Positions 4,659 through 5,704 of a DNA stretch of 5,704 nt are shown here, in pieces (the stretch's first letter is position 1; each line of letters starts with the position of its first letter). The DNA lies in assembly GCA_018816665.1 (NCBI GenBank), contig JAHIVM010000156.1:1-5704 (forward strand), read 5' to 3'. The notes under the pieces were generated by a model that saw only the letters and a program-made list of their open reading frames with translations, had not been told where the DNA came from and ran no database searches. Made by a program: the position numbers and the translations under genes. Source of the stretch: Candidatus Zixiibacteriota bacterium (GTDB lineage: Bacteria; Zixibacteria; MSB-5A5; GN15; FEB-12).

Positions 4659-5704
4659 TCAATTGCGTTGCAGGCGATCCACGATCTGACCGTCGGACGA
4701 CCGGAGCTCAATATTCAGCAACATCTGACCGGTTGCGTGAGTCGAGCAGGACAGGCAGGGATCAAAGGCCCTGATAACCGCTTCGACGCGGTTCAGCATG
4801 CCCTCCTGCAGATTGTTGCCATCCACAAAATTCTTGGCTACCTGAAGGATGGCCCGGTTCATCGCCAGATTGTTGTGACCGGTCGCAATAATATGGTCGG
4901 CCCACGTCACCAGCCCCTGTTCATCGATTTTGTAGTGATGAATCAGCGTCCCGCGCGGGGCCTCGGTGACACCGATACCGTCGAAACTGTTGGGATGAGC
5001 CCGCGCCCGAACGTGTTTGGACAGAATTTCCGGATCGCTAAGCAGTTCTTCGGTTCGTTCAATGGCAAACAGGATCTCTATCAACCGGGCCCAGTGATAG
5101 TGAAATGAACTCAGCACGGGACCGTCGGATGAGGCTCTGAATTTCTTGAGTTCCTCATCGGCAAACATGGTACCGCAGGCATCAACGATATTGAGCCGCG
5201 CCAGCGGTCCCACGCGGTACATGCCCTGAGGGTATCCCATGTTTTTGTAGTACGGAAACTTCATGAACGACCAGGGTTCAACCGCCTCCGCCACCAGGGC
5301 CTGGTAGTCCAGGGTGTCGTGCTGATCAACGATAATATTCCCGGCCGAATCCATTATCCGCAGGTTGCCGTCGTAGTGCTCGAGATTACCCTTCTTGTCA
5401 ACGAGCCCCAGAAACAGGCTGGGGAAATTGCCAAAGGTCGCAATTTCGGCCGGGAACTTATCCAGCACGGATTCAAACCAGGAGACCGTACGGCGCGCGA
5501 TCTTGAATGCCTCGGGCAGCATGTCCAGAATCCGGTCGCGATGATCGGTCTGCAGGGGAGCGTTTACTCCGCCCGGAACCACCCATGACGGATGGATTCG
5601 TTTGCCGCCGAGCAATTCGATTATCTGCTGGCCGATGCGCCGCAAATTAATGCCGTCACGGGCCAGTTGCGGATTCTCCTGCATGATGCCAAACAGGTTT
5701 CGGG
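4659..5704 (-). CDS. hoxH: [NiFe]-hydrogenase large subunit, group 3 (HoxH-like), C-terminal part
   Basis: The gene runs off the right edge; about 348 C-terminal codons are visible, and the ATG at 5684 is internal because the frame continues upstream as ...RNLFGI. The large subunit holds the Ni-Fe(CN)2CO site that splits or forms H2. Visible landmarks are IHPSWVVPGG (5597-5568), YRVGPLARLN (5219-5190), EAPRGTLIHHY (4964-4932) and the C-terminal nickel-binding motif DPCLSCSTH (4763-4737), whose two cysteines are nickel ligands. The N-terminal RxCGxC motif lies outside the window. After the motif His come 25 residues starting ATGQMLLNIE, the peptide expected to be cut off by the downstream protease. 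The overall pattern fits cytoplasmic bidirectional hydrogenases: group 3d HoxH is my preferred reading, with group 3c MvhA as the alternative. Small-subunit and diaphorase genes, if present, should lie to the right. Confidence 0.93.
   Translation of the reverse strand, partial: RNLFGIMQENPQLARDGINLRRIGQQIIELLGGKRIHPSWVVPGGVNAPLQTDHRDRILDMLPEAFKIARRTVSWFESVLDKFPAEIATFGNFPSLFLGLVDKKGNLEHYDGNLRIMDSAGNIIVDQHDTLDYQALVAEAVEPWSFMKFPYYKNMGYPQGMYRVGPLARLNIVDACGTMFADEELKKFRASSDGPVLSSFHYHWARLIEILFAIERTEELLSDPEILSKHVRARAHPNSFDGIGVTEAPRGTLIHHYKIDEQGLVTWADHIIATGHNNLAMNRAILQVAKNFVDGNNLQEGMLNRVEAVIRAFDPCLSCSTHATGQMLLNIELRSSDGQIVDRLQRN
4737..4763 (-). other. C-terminal nickel-binding motif and protease processing site
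   Basis: This encodes DPCLSCSTH, the DPCxxCxxH signature. By family knowledge, cleavage occurs directly after the His (bases 4739-4737), releasing a 25-residue peptide encoded by the rest of the gene. The retained peptide shows that this hydrogenase depends on a maturation protease. Confidence 0.85.

Overview
The window carries five recognisable genes and the tail of a sixth, in two converging blocks. It is moderately GC-rich, with clear Shine-Dalgarno sites and a two-membrane chemoreceptor, which suggests a Gram-negative or diderm bacterium. The combination of a soluble-type [NiFe] hydrogenase and a phosphotransbutyrylase-like protein suggests an anaerobic or facultative, fermentative or H2-handling metabolism. 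I cannot name the species from sequence alone.

Left block (plus strand, 1-1020): the last 27 codons of an unidentified gene are followed after 3 bases by a phosphate acetyl/butyryltransferase family gene. Its fold-defining motifs are intact, but several residues that are invariant in classical phosphotransbutyrylases are replaced. I think it is either not a classical acyltransferase or a divergent one, and this is the most interesting coding observation here. A strong inverted repeat at 1033-1068 lies between the two converging blocks.

Right block (minus strand, read from right to left, 5704-1106): the C-terminal part of a group 3 (HoxH-like) [NiFe]-hydrogenase large subunit, then 12 bases later its probable maturation protease. 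A gene-free stretch of 418 bases follows (4154-3737), with several inverted repeats and no identified element. Next are a full-length methyl-accepting chemotaxis protein (mcp) and a CheW coupling protein, probably co-transcribed but separated by a 93-base spacer with an 8-bp perfect hairpin.

How they work together: the protease should remove the C-terminal peptide of the hydrogenase large subunit after nickel insertion, so these two form one functional unit. Mcp and CheW form the receptor and coupling layer of a chemosensory array; the histidine kinase (CheA), CheR and CheB are not in this window. Whether the hydrogenase and chemosensory pairs are functionally linked cannot be told from proximity. 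I found no insertion sequence, CRISPR array, tRNA, rRNA or convincing known riboswitch.
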